Shown: in pieces, positions 26,186 through 33,786 of the stretch
How positions within the stretch are numbered: position 1 is the first letter of the stretch
Layout: each line of letters starts with the position of its first letter
NCBI GenBank assembly: GCA_900317515.1
Contig: ONHA01000013.1
Location: forward strand, 1-64,000
DNA from: an uncultured Eubacteriales bacterium
GTDB lineage: Bacteria > Bacillota > Clostridia > Lachnospirales > Lachnospiraceae
Direction of reading: 5' to 3'
Length of the DNA: 64,000 nucleotides
Position numbers and translations under genes: made by a program
Notes under the pieces: generated by a model
The model's database searches: none
The model's input: only the letters and a program-made list of their open reading frames with translations
Told to the model about the DNA's origin: nothing

Positions 26186-27677
26186 GAGCACATCAGCTAT
26201 CGTCTCAAAGGTATGGGGCATGTGCAATCCGCTCCGGGATGACGGCGTGTCTTACGGGGACTATCTGGAACAGCTGACATATCTTATTTTCCTGAAAATG
26301 TCTGATGAGTACGGGAGGCCGCCCTATAAGAGAGAAACCGGCATCCCGAAGGGCTACACATGGTCGGATATGAATACGCTCAAGGGTGCGGAGCTGGAAA
26401 CCCAGTATAGGAAAACTCTCGAAAAGCTTGGTGAAGAGGGTGGGATCCTCGGTCAGATTTTCAAAGGTGCGGTCAACAAGATCAGCAATGTGGCAATCCT
26501 CTATCGAGTCGTTCAGATGATCGATAAGGAAAACTGGGTAGCTATGTCCTCCGATGTCAAAGGCGAGATTTATGAGGGCCTGCTCCAGAAAAACGCGGAA
26601 GATATCAAAAGCGGTGCAGGACAGTATTTCACTCCCCGCCCGCTGATCAAAGCCATGGTTGAGTGTGTCCGTCCGGAGCCGGGAAAGACCATCGCAGATC
26701 CCTGCTGCGGCAGCGGGGGCTTTTTCCTTGCGGCGTTAGTCTTTCTTTCCGATCCGGCAAACTATACGCTCGACCGCAGTCAGAAGGAATTTCTTAAAAA
26801 TGAGACCTTCCATGGGAATGAGATCGTAAGCGCAACGTTCAAGACTGCGCTGATGAATCTGTACCTCCATAATATCGGTGACATTTATGGGGAGATTCCG
26901 ATAACCCTTGGTGACGCTCTGCTTTCCGATCCCGGATATCGTGTGGATTACGTCCTGACGAATCCGCCTTTCGGCAAAAAGTCCTCCATCACATTTACCA
27001 ACGAGGAGGACGAGCAGGAGGAGGAAGACCTCGTATATAACAGGCAGGATTTCTGGGCCACAAGTTCAAATAAACAGTTGAATTTCGTGCAGCATATCAA
27101 CACGCTGCTGAAGGCAACCGGCAAGGCCGCGGTAGTTGTTCCCGACAATGTCCTGTTTGAAGGCGGTGCCGGAGAAACGGTTCGTCAGAAGCTTTTGGAG
27201 ACAACCGATTTTCATACGATTTTGCGGCTCCCGACCGGAATATTCTATAAGCCGGGTGTAAAGGCGAATGTTATTTTCTTTGACAAGCGTCCGGCAAGTC
27301 CGGAGAGGCAGACGAAAGAAATCTGGATATATGATCTAAGGACGAACATGCACTTTACGCTGAAGAAGCATCCGATGACGTATGCTGACCTGCAGGATTT
27401 CATCAACTGCTATAATCCGAAAAATCGCTATGAGCGTAAAGAAACCTGGTCGGAAGAAAATCCAAACGGACGTTGGCGCAGATTTATTGTAGGCGGCGAA
27501 GGTGATCAGATTCTGAACCGTGACAAGACCAGCCTTGATATTTTCTGGATAAAGGATAAGTCACTCGCAGATCTTGATAATCTCCCGGCTCCGGATGAAC
27601 TGGCGGACGATATTATTGAGAATCTGCAATCGGCGCTGGAGAGCTTTCAGGAGCTGCAGGCACAGCTGAGGAAATAA
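26178..27677 (+). CDS. hsdM: Type I restriction-modification methyltransferase subunit M
   Basis: The 499-residue HsdM has the N-terminal helical domain (LEQLTYLIFLKMSDE), the AdoMet motif DPCCGSGGF near residue 173 and the catalytic NPPFG near 261. These residues define an N6-adenine methyltransferase. The start is a TTG at 26178, supported by AGGAGGA 8 bases upstream and overlapping the DUF1016 stop by 8 bp. It acts with HsdS to modify, and with HsdR to restrict. The operon order R-S-DUF1016-M is less common than R-M-S. Confidence 0.94.
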   Translation: MSESTSAIVSKVWGMCNPLRDDGVSYGDYLEQLTYLIFLKMSDEYGRPPYKRETGIPKGYTWSDMNTLKGAELETQYRKTLEKLGEEGGILGQIFKGAVNKISNVAILYRVVQMIDKENWVAMSSDVKGEIYEGLLQKNAEDIKSGAGQYFTPRPLIKAMVECVRPEPGKTIADPCCGSGGFFLAALVFLSDPANYTLDRSQKEFLKNETFHGNEIVSATFKTALMNLYLHNIGDIYGEIPITLGDALLSDPGYRVDYVLTNPPFGKKSSITFTNEEDEQEEEDLVYNRQDFWATSSNKQLNFVQHINTLLKATGKAAVVVPDNVLFEGGAGETVRQKLLETTDFHTILRLPTGIFYKPGVKANVIFFDKRPASPERQTKEIWIYDLRTNMHFTLKKHPMTYADLQDFINCYNPKNRYERKETWSEENPNGRWRRFIVGGEGDQILNRDKTSLDIFWIKDKSLADLDNLPAPDELADDIIENLQSALESFQELQAQLRK

Positions 27678-27737
27678 CTAAGGAAACAAAGTATTTGTAT
27701 CGCTCAATAATGAGTACAAGCTGGATGTTCAACAGTA

Positions 27738-27785
27738 AGAAAACGGTCAGATATGAGGCATTCTCACATCTGACCGTTTTTATGT
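27738..27785. terminator. Bidirectional terminator closing the restriction island
   Basis: An AAACGGTCAGAT stem with its complement, extended by TGAG/CTCA, is bordered by an A-run on the left and a T-run on the right. It can stop hsdM transcription and, on the other strand, reading from the GH1 remnant side. Confidence 0.85.
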
Positions 27786-27808
27786 TTAAGGCGCTTAAAG
27801 CGATTGTT

Positions 27809-28051
27809 TTACTCGATGATCTCGCCGTTCGACTTGCAGACCTTCTGATACCAGAAGAAGGAATCCTTGCGGCTGCGGGCGAAATCGCCGGTGCCGTCGT
27901 CGTGGCGGTTGACATAAATGAACCCGTAACGCTTTGCGTACTGGCCGGTGCCGGCGGAGACCAGGTCGATCGGGCCCCAGGTCGTGTAGCCGATCAGGTT
28001 GACACCGTCTTTGACGGCTTCCTTCATGGCCTTTATGTGCTCGCGGAAGTA
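27809..28051 (-). pseudogene. C-terminal remnant of a GH1 6-phospho-beta-glucosidase
   Basis: About 80 codons on the minus strand encode the conserved GH1 C-terminus: [42 protein letters not shown], then SFFWYQKV and a stop. Recognisable homology begins at 28051, next to a hairpin, and no upstream part of a glycosidase is present. A full GH1 enzyme has about 470 residues, so roughly five-sixths is missing, including both catalytic glutamates. The remnant directly borders the restriction island, which suggests the gene was cut by an insertion or deletion there. Confidence 0.82.
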
Positions 28052-28053
28052 GG

Positions 28054-28078
28054 AACCGGGCTTTGGGCCCGGTTTTTT
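28054..28078 (+). terminator. Orphan hairpin with T-run on + strand
   Basis: An AACCGGGC/GCCCGGTT stem is followed by TTTTTT on the plus strand, although no plus-strand gene ends here. On the minus strand it lies between the aldose epimerase stop and the GH1 remnant but lacks a T-run. It may be a leftover from the rearrangement that truncated GH1. Confidence 0.45.
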
Positions 28079-28084
28079 GAGTCT

Positions 28085-28960
28085 TCAGTCGATTGTGACC
28101 GTCCAGACGGTCTCCCAGACCTTTCCGGGGTCCAGGGAGAGGAGGTCGGCCTGCAGAGCGAGCTTCTCGACGATCCCCTCGCGGGAGGGAAGAGAAGTCC
28201 AGGGCTCCACGCAGACGTATGGCGCGTCCGTCTTCGGTTTGTGCCAGAACCCGACATAGCGGAAATCCGGGTAGGAGACCGTGACGGCGCGGGAGGTCCT
28301 GTCAGAGCAGATCTTCACGGTCTTTGCCGCGTGGGTGAGCACGACCGCATCATGGTCGAAGAGATCGTGGCTGAGCGGGATGACCTTGTTGTCCTTCATC
28401 TCATAGACGGTGGTGAGCGGTGTCACCGCGCCGGAGTCCGCAAGGTGGATCCGGTAGGGATGAGCCTCCTCGTCAAACACGAGACAGTAGTCCTCAAAGG
28501 AAGTGCCGGCCTCCATCGGGACGTTGAAGCCCGGGTGGCCGCCGACCGCGAAGTACATGCGGCCTTCGCCGACATTTTCGACGCGGGTGCCGATCTTCAG
28601 GGCATTGCCGTCCAGCGTGTAGGAGATCCGGTAAACGAAATCAAAGGGGTACTTCTTCTTTGTCTCCTCCGTCGAGTCGAGGCGGAAGGTGACGGAGGTG
28701 TCCGTCTGCGCCTCCACGGCGAGCTCCTCGTAGCGGACGAGCCCGTGGTTGCCGAAGCCGTACTCACGGCCGTTCAGGATGTATTTTCCCTCGGTTAAGC
28801 GGGCGACATAGGGGAAGATGTTCGGCGCATGGCTCGTCCAGTAGGCCGGATCGCCCTGCCAGAGGTACTCGGTGCCGTCGGCACTCTTTACAGACTGAAG
28901 CTCGGCGCCTTTTTCGGCGGCGGTGACAGTCAGGAATTCATTTCGGATCGTGATGCTCAT
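28085..28960 (-). CDS. Aldose 1-epimerase family protein (LacX/YeaD-like)
   Basis: The 291-residue protein is a galactose-mutarotase-fold enzyme that interconverts sugar anomers in the cytoplasm. It shows FGNHGLVR (family histidine), GGHPGFNVP (second histidine) and VEPWTSLP (C-terminal Glu). No signal peptide is present. Its closest kind appears to be the LacX-type subgroup rather than classic GalM. The start has AAAGGAG 7 bp upstream. It is monocistronic; the GH1 remnant downstream hints that this was once a sugar-use locus. Confidence 0.88.
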   Translation of the reverse strand: MSITIRNEFLTVTAAEKGAELQSVKSADGTEYLWQGDPAYWTSHAPNIFPYVARLTEGKYILNGREYGFGNHGLVRYEELAVEAQTDTSVTFRLDSTEETKKKYPFDFVYRISYTLDGNALKIGTRVENVGEGRMYFAVGGHPGFNVPMEAGTSFEDYCLVFDEEAHPYRIHLADSGAVTPLTTVYEMKDNKVIPLSHDLFDHDAVVLTHAAKTVKICSDRTSRAVTVSYPDFRYVGFWHKPKTDAPYVCVEPWTSLPSREGIVEKLALQADLLSLDPGKVWETVWTVTID

Positions 28961-29001
28961 GGTTGGCTCCTTTCGGTTTTTATTTTCATTTCTTACTTTT
29001 C

Positions 29002-29030
29002 ATGATAGCACAGCGGGCGAAGAGCCACAA
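29002..29030 (-). promoter_or_regulatory. Candidate promoter for the aldose epimerase gene
   Basis: TTGTGG and TATCAT on the minus strand are separated by 17 bp, about 40 bases upstream of the start. Confidence 0.5.
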
Positions 29031-29070
29031 GAATTGATGTAAATTCCGCATAAAAGTTTCAGATTCCTGA

Positions 29071-29099
29071 GTGACTTTTTGCCGGGGCTCGCCTATAAT
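29071..29099 (+). promoter_or_regulatory. Candidate promoter for the Ca2+/Na+ antiporter gene
   Basis: GTGACT (4 of 6 to consensus) and a perfect TATAAT are separated by 17 bp, 41 bp before the start codon. Confidence 0.6.
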
Positions 29100-29140
29100 G
29101 AAAGTGCTGCACATTAATTCAAATAAGAAAGGCAATCGAT

Positions 29141-30106
29141 ATGATAGTCCCTGTTTTACTGTTTCTTTTAGGGTTCGCGCTCCTGATCAAGGGCGGCGAC
29201 TGGTTCGTCGACGGGGCGGTCGGCATCGCCCACCGCTTCCATCTGCCCGAGCTCCTCATCGGGGCGACGGTCGTCTCGATCGGCACGACCCTCCCGGAGG
29301 TCATGGTCTCCACCCAGGCTGCGATCCAGCACAACGCCGGCATCTCCTACGGCAACGCGATCGGCTCGATCATCTGCAACACGAGCCTCATCGCCGCGCT
29401 CACCGCGGCGATCCGTCCGGGCCCGGTCAAGAAGTCCTCTCTGTACCTGCCGGCCGGCTTCTTCTTCGCCTCGGCGCTGATCTACTCGCTGATCGCCTAC
29501 ACGAGCGGCAATTTCTCCCGCCTGCACGGCTTCATGCTCCTTGCGATCTTCGTTGTTTACATGGTCTCGACCGTGCGGCAGATGGCAAAGAACCCGGAGG
29601 AGGCGGACGCCGGGGAAGCGGAAAATGAAGAAAAGCCCATGTGGCAGGAGGTCGTCCTCCTCGTGGTCGACGCGGCGGCCATCGCAGTCGGCGCAAACCT
29701 GCTCGTCAACAACGGAACCCTCATCGCCCAGGCCCTGGGTGTCCCGGACAGCGTCATCGGCCTCACCATGGTCGCGCTCGGCACCAGCCTGCCGGAGCTC
29801 ATCACCGCCATCACGTCCCTCATGAAGGGCCACAGCGCGCTGAGCGTCGGCAACGTCATCGGGGCGAACCTCTTCAACCTTGTGCTGGTCTCCGGCATGG
29901 CGATCACGATCTCGCCGTTTGCGGTCCCGGCCGAGAAGATGATCGCGGGGATCAACTCCTCGCTCCTCATCGATATCCCGGTCATGCTGGGCGTCATGCT
30001 GCTCCTCTGCGTGCCGGCCATCAAAAAGGGAAAACTCTACAGATGGCAGGGCATCTCCCTGCTCGCGATCTACGCGGTCTTCACGATCTATCAGTTTGTG
30101 TCATGA
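29141..30106 (+). CDS. Calcium/sodium antiporter (CaCA family, YrbG-like)
   Basis: The 321-residue membrane protein has two inverted repeats, each carrying an alpha-repeat ion-binding motif: VSIGTTLPEVMVS with GNAIGSIICN in the first half, and VALGTSLPELITA with GNVIGANLFN in the second. These are the signature residues of K+-independent Na+/Ca2+ exchangers. About ten hydrophobic segments are present. It would extrude Ca2+ in exchange for Na+ (or H+) at the cytoplasmic membrane. It is monocistronic. Confidence 0.92.
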   Translation: MIVPVLLFLLGFALLIKGGDWFVDGAVGIAHRFHLPELLIGATVVSIGTTLPEVMVSTQAAIQHNAGISYGNAIGSIICNTSLIAALTAAIRPGPVKKSSLYLPAGFFFASALIYSLIAYTSGNFSRLHGFMLLAIFVVYMVSTVRQMAKNPEEADAGEAENEEKPMWQEVVLLVVDAAAIAVGANLLVNNGTLIAQALGVPDSVIGLTMVALGTSLPELITAITSLMKGHSALSVGNVIGANLFNLVLVSGMAITISPFAVPAEKMIAGINSSLLIDIPVMLGVMLLLCVPAIKKGKLYRWQGISLLAIYAVFTIYQFVS

Positions 30107-30213
30107 AATACGGCGCCCCGTTCGCAGCTGCGCGAAGGGGGTGCTATTTTGCCTTAAAAGATAAAGATTTCATGAAAAAAGTAATACATAGTATACAATT
30201 CCGCGGATTATGA

Positions 30214-30219
30214 TATAAT
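30214..30219 (+). promoter_or_regulatory. Possible -10 element of the FucO-like gene
   Basis: A TATAAT lies 92 bp before the start; the -35 side (TATACA at 16 bp) is weak. The leader has a TTGAAAAT/ATTTTCAA inverted repeat (30229-30272) of unknown role. Confidence 0.45.
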
Positions 30220-30310
30220 AATATCGATTTGAAAATGCGGCGGCGCAAGAACCGGTCGGTTTTTATTTTCAAGAGTAACTGTCAGATGACAGAATAAAGG
30301 AGGTTTTTAT

Positions 30311-31456
30311 ATGGCAGTCAATCGTTTCGTATTAAACGGCATGTCTTACCACGGACAGGGTGCAATCAATGAGATCCCGGGCATCGTCAAGTCCAAGGGA
30401 TTCACGAAGGCATTCGTTGCCTCCGACCCGGACCTCATCAAGTTCGGCGTCACCGCCAAGGTCACGGATCTTCTTGAGAAGAACGGTATTGCATACTCGC
30501 TCTACTCCGACATCAAGCCGAATCCGACGATCGAGAACGTTCAGAACGGCGTAGCCGCTTACAAAGAGTCCGGCGCTGATTTCATGATCACCATCGGCGG
30601 CGGTTCCTCCATGGACACCGGCAAGGGCATCGGCATTGTCGTCAACAACCCGGAATTTGCGGACATCCGCTCCCTTGAGGGCGTGGCTCCGACCAGGCAC
30701 CGCACGGTCTTCACGATTGCTGTCCCGACAACGGGCGGCACGGGCGCTGAATCCACCATCAACTATGTCATCACCGACGTGGAGAAGAAGAGAAAATTCG
30801 TCTGCGTCGACCCCAACGATATCCCGGATGTCGCGATCGTTGACCCGGATATGATGTCCTCGATGCCGAAGGGCCTGACCGCTTCCACCGGTATGGACGC
30901 TCTGACCCACGCGATCGAAGGCTACACCACGGCTGCCGCATGGGAGCTCTCCGACTGCCTTGACCTCGAGGCGATCAAGCTCATCGGCAAGAACCTCCGC
31001 AAGGCTGTCGCAAACGATCCGGACGGCCGCGAAGGCATGGCTCTCGCCCAGTATGTCACCGCCATGGCTTACTCCAACGTCGGCCTCGGCATCGCTCACT
31101 CGATGGCTCACACCCTCGGCGCTGTCTATGACACACCGCACGGTGTCGCCTGCGCGATGATGCTTCCGATCGTCATGGAGTTCAACGCCGAAGCGACCGG
31201 CACGAAGTTCAAGGATATCGCCGAGGCTCTCGGTGTCGACACGACCGGCATGGATCAGGAGACCTACCGCAAAGCAGCGGTCGATGCGGTCCGCCAGCTC
31301 TCCGTCGATGTAGGCATCCCGACCAAGCTCGAGAAGCTGAAAGAGGAGGATCTTCCGTTCCTCTGCGAGTCCGCGGCGGCTGACGCCTGCGCTCCGGGCA
31401 ACCCGAAGCCGGCAACCCTCGAAGACTTCGAGATGATGTTCAGAAAACTGATGTAA
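30311..31456 (+). CDS. fucO: Iron-containing alcohol dehydrogenase, lactaldehyde reductase (FucO)-like
   Basis: The 381-residue group III alcohol dehydrogenase resembles FucO throughout: PNPTIENVQNGV, the NAD motif GGGSSMDTGKG, VPTTGGTGAESTINYVITD, KFVCVDPNDIP and GNPKPATLEDF. Metal ligands can be seen in STGMDALTHAIEG (Asp ~196, His ~200), HSMAHTLGA and DTPHGVACA. FucO reduces L-lactaldehyde to 1,2-propanediol with NADH, though related enzymes take other short aldehydes. No fucose or rhamnose genes are adjacent, so general aldehyde/alcohol redox balancing is equally possible. It has AGGAGG before the start and its own terminator. Confidence 0.85.
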   Translation: MAVNRFVLNGMSYHGQGAINEIPGIVKSKGFTKAFVASDPDLIKFGVTAKVTDLLEKNGIAYSLYSDIKPNPTIENVQNGVAAYKESGADFMITIGGGSSMDTGKGIGIVVNNPEFADIRSLEGVAPTRHRTVFTIAVPTTGGTGAESTINYVITDVEKKRKFVCVDPNDIPDVAIVDPDMMSSMPKGLTASTGMDALTHAIEGYTTAAAWELSDCLDLEAIKLIGKNLRKAVANDPDGREGMALAQYVTAMAYSNVGLGIAHSMAHTLGAVYDTPHGVACAMMLPIVMEFNAEATGTKFKDIAEALGVDTTGMDQETYRKAAVDAVRQLSVDVGIPTKLEKLKEEDLPFLCESAAADACAPGNPKPATLEDFEMMFRKLM

Positions 31457-31466
31457 TGAGTGCCTT

Positions 31467-31504
31467 CGGCCGGTCCGCATGATGTGCGGACCGGCCGTTT
31501 TCTG
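31467..31504 (+). terminator. Intrinsic terminator after the FucO-like gene
   Basis: A 13-bp stem CGGCCGGTCCGCA with its complement is followed by TTTTCTGTTTT. Confidence 0.88.
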
Positions 31505-31697
31505 TTTTAAAAATTTAAAAAAAAGTGTGTCTCCCGCCGCTGAATTGGTGTATACTAATACAAGCCTGAAGCGAAGCGAGTCCGTACGGAAGGGGAGTCC
31601 GCCGGATAAGATGCCCGCCCGGGCCCACATAATCATACGGCTGAAATCTGTGACAATTAAAAAGGAAGATTCCGGACGCTAAGAGGGGAGCTTAGGT

Positions 31698-33776
31698 ATG
31701 GATCGTTCAAAGACATCGAAGTATTATTCAATTTTTAAGCCTGAGTGGGTTGATTTTTGCCTGCCGGCTTATTTTCTTTACTCGGAACTGGTGCTCGTGC
31801 TGGTTCGCGGAGGCGAGAAGTTCAGCCATCCGCTGCTGGTTGCGGGCTTTTCGCTCGGAGCAGGGTTTCTCCTGTCCGGCCTTATAGGACTTACATCGCC
31901 GAAGACGAAGCGGATCCTTACGATGATCGTCATGCTCGCCGCGGCGATCCTCTTTGCGGTCGAGTCGGTCGTCCGCAGCGTTTTCTTAACCTACATGTCC
32001 CCGCAGGGGCTCATTTCCGGGGCCGGCGGCGTCATGACCGGTTACACGGGCGAGGTTAAAAACAGTATTCTCTACGGGGTCCCTAAAATGTTTCTCTTTA
32101 TCGGGCCCTGCATCCTTCTGCTCGTCCTGATCTTCAAAAGGAAGCTGCACGGGGACCGCGGCCCGGAAGGGAAAGGGTTCTGCGCGATCTTCTTCGCGGT
32201 CGGGTTTGCCCTCTCGCTCTTCCTTTCGGTCAGCGCTTCGGAGGGGACGACGCGGGCGCTCTACACCTCGAGAATTTCATTTTCGGGAACGACGGAGTCC
32301 TTCGGCCTCATCACGGCCTCGCGGCTCTTTATGGCGCCCTCCTTCAGGAGTAAGGGAACGTCCGGCTTCGTCACGGAGGCCCAGGATACGCCGACGCCGG
32401 TCGTGACAGAGGCGCCGGAGCTCCCGGAGGAGCTGCCGGAGATCCCGGACCCGACCGCGATTCCGACCCCGGCCGAGCCGATCCGGGAGATCGAATACGG
32501 GAAAAACGAGATGGATCTTGATTTCTCCGGAGTGCTTGAAAATGAAGCCACCCGGGGCGTCACCGAGTACATTCTTTCAAATGAAGCGTCCTCGAAAAAT
32601 GCATACACGGGCCTCTTTGCCGGGAAGAACCTGATCCTCATCGCGGCGGAGTCCTACGCGGACGCATTCATCACGCCGGAGCTTACGCCGACCCTCTGGC
32701 GGCTTTCCCGGAACGGGTTTTATTTTTCGGATTACTATCAGCCGGAGTGGGGCGGCTCGACGACGACCGGGGAGATGGCGTACTTAACGGGCCTCGCGCC
32801 GCAGTGGGGCGACGACTCCATGATCAAGACCTCCGGCCACAATATGTATTTTACGATGGGGAACCAGTTGAAGCGCCAGGGATACAACAGCTGGGCATTC
32901 CACAACGGGGCCTACGACTACTACAGCCGGCAGACGACCCATCAGAACCTGGGGTATGACGAATGGATCGCCAACGAGACCGGCATGGCCGAGCTCTGCG
33001 GTCAGGAGTACCCGACAGACACGTCAATGATCGAGAACACGATCGACCTCTGGATCGATGCCCAGCCGTTTTCCGTCTACTACATGACGCTGAGCGGCCA
33101 TGCGCCTTACAAGGAGGATCTCGACGTCGTGCAGCGCTGGTACCCCGAGGTCTCGGCGGTTTACGGGGACACCTACGCGGAGAAGGTGATCTACTACATC
33201 TGCTGCCAGATGGAGCTTGAAAATATGCTCAGCATCCTCGTATCGCGCCTCGAGGAGGCCGGCATCGCGGACAACACCGTGATCGGTCTGGTGGGAGACC
33301 ACTACCCCTACGGGCTCGGCGCAGGCGAGGCCTGGGGCAATGACCGCAGCTACATCCCGGATCTCTTAGGCCCGCTCGACCACGACTGGCAGCGCGATAA
33401 AAACGGCCTCATCATCTGGTCCGGCTGTCTTGAAAATGAAAACAGCGATATGCAGTGCGAGATCAGCTCGCCTGTCATGAGCCTGGATGTCCTCCCGACA
33501 CTCTCGAACCTTTTCGGGGTCACGTTTGACTCCCGGCTTCTGCCCGGACGCGATGTGTTCGCCGATACCCACGGGCTGGTCTTCTGGTCCAGCCTCGACT
33601 GGGTCACGGAGCAGGGCCGCTTCGACTGGGGAGAGCAGCAGTTCTACCCGGCCGAAGGGTACGGGGAGGACCCCGAGTACATCGCCTCGGTGAACCGGCT
33701 CGTCGAGAACAAATTTGCCATGTCCCGGGAGATCGTGGAAACGGACTACTACGGACATTTATTCGGAACATCGTAA
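31698..33776 (+). CDS. LTA synthase-family sulfatase-fold membrane protein, copy 1
   Basis: The 692-residue protein has five N-terminal membrane helices (residues ~15-190). A Pro/Glu/Thr-rich extracytoplasmic linker (~225-265) and a C-terminal alkaline-phosphatase/sulfatase domain follow. Active-site features match the LtaS family: the metal Glu in IAAESYADAF, the nucleophile Thr region GGSTTTGEM and the metal pair in VGDHYPYG. Such enzymes transfer glycerol-phosphate from phosphatidylglycerol to polymers or glycolipids outside the membrane. The ~140-base leader contains no riboswitch I recognise; a TATACT at 31551 may be its -10. The stop is 10 bp before a paralogous gene. Confidence 0.9.
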   Translation: MDRSKTSKYYSIFKPEWVDFCLPAYFLYSELVLVLVRGGEKFSHPLLVAGFSLGAGFLLSGLIGLTSPKTKRILTMIVMLAAAILFAVESVVRSVFLTYMSPQGLISGAGGVMTGYTGEVKNSILYGVPKMFLFIGPCILLLVLIFKRKLHGDRGPEGKGFCAIFFAVGFALSLFLSVSASEGTTRALYTSRISFSGTTESFGLITASRLFMAPSFRSKGTSGFVTEAQDTPTPVVTEAPELPEELPEIPDPTAIPTPAEPIREIEYGKNEMDLDFSGVLENEATRGVTEYILSNEASSKNAYTGLFAGKNLILIAAESYADAFITPELTPTLWRLSRNGFYFSDYYQPEWGGSTTTGEMAYLTGLAPQWGDDSMIKTSGHNMYFTMGNQLKRQGYNSWAFHNGAYDYYSRQTTHQNLGYDEWIANETGMAELCGQEYPTDTSMIENTIDLWIDAQPFSVYYMTLSGHAPYKEDLDVVQRWYPEVSAVYGDTYAEKVIYYICCQMELENMLSILVSRLEEAGIADNTVIGLVGDHYPYGLGAGEAWGNDRSYIPDLLGPLDHDWQRDKNGLIIWSGCLENENSDMQCEISSPVMSLDVLPTLSNLFGVTFDSRLLPGRDVFADTHGLVFWSSLDWVTEQGRFDWGEQQFYPAEGYGEDPEYIASVNRLVENKFAMSREIVETDYYGHLFGTS

Positions 33777-33786
33777 GGGGTTACTT

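Noticed and set aside
20532..28084. Prophage or integrative element ends
   Set aside because: No integrase, transposase, clear direct repeats or attachment sites are visible at the island edges; only composition and broken genes mark it.
27695..28798. A 367-codon plus-strand open frame spanning the GH1 remnant and aldose epimerase
   Set aside because: Both minus-strand proteins show clear family motifs; the plus-strand frame shows none and lacks a ribosome site.
31560..31697. Riboswitch in the leader of the first LTA-synthase-like gene
   Set aside because: The leader can form hairpins, including one near the ribosome site, but I do not recognise the conserved core of any known class.
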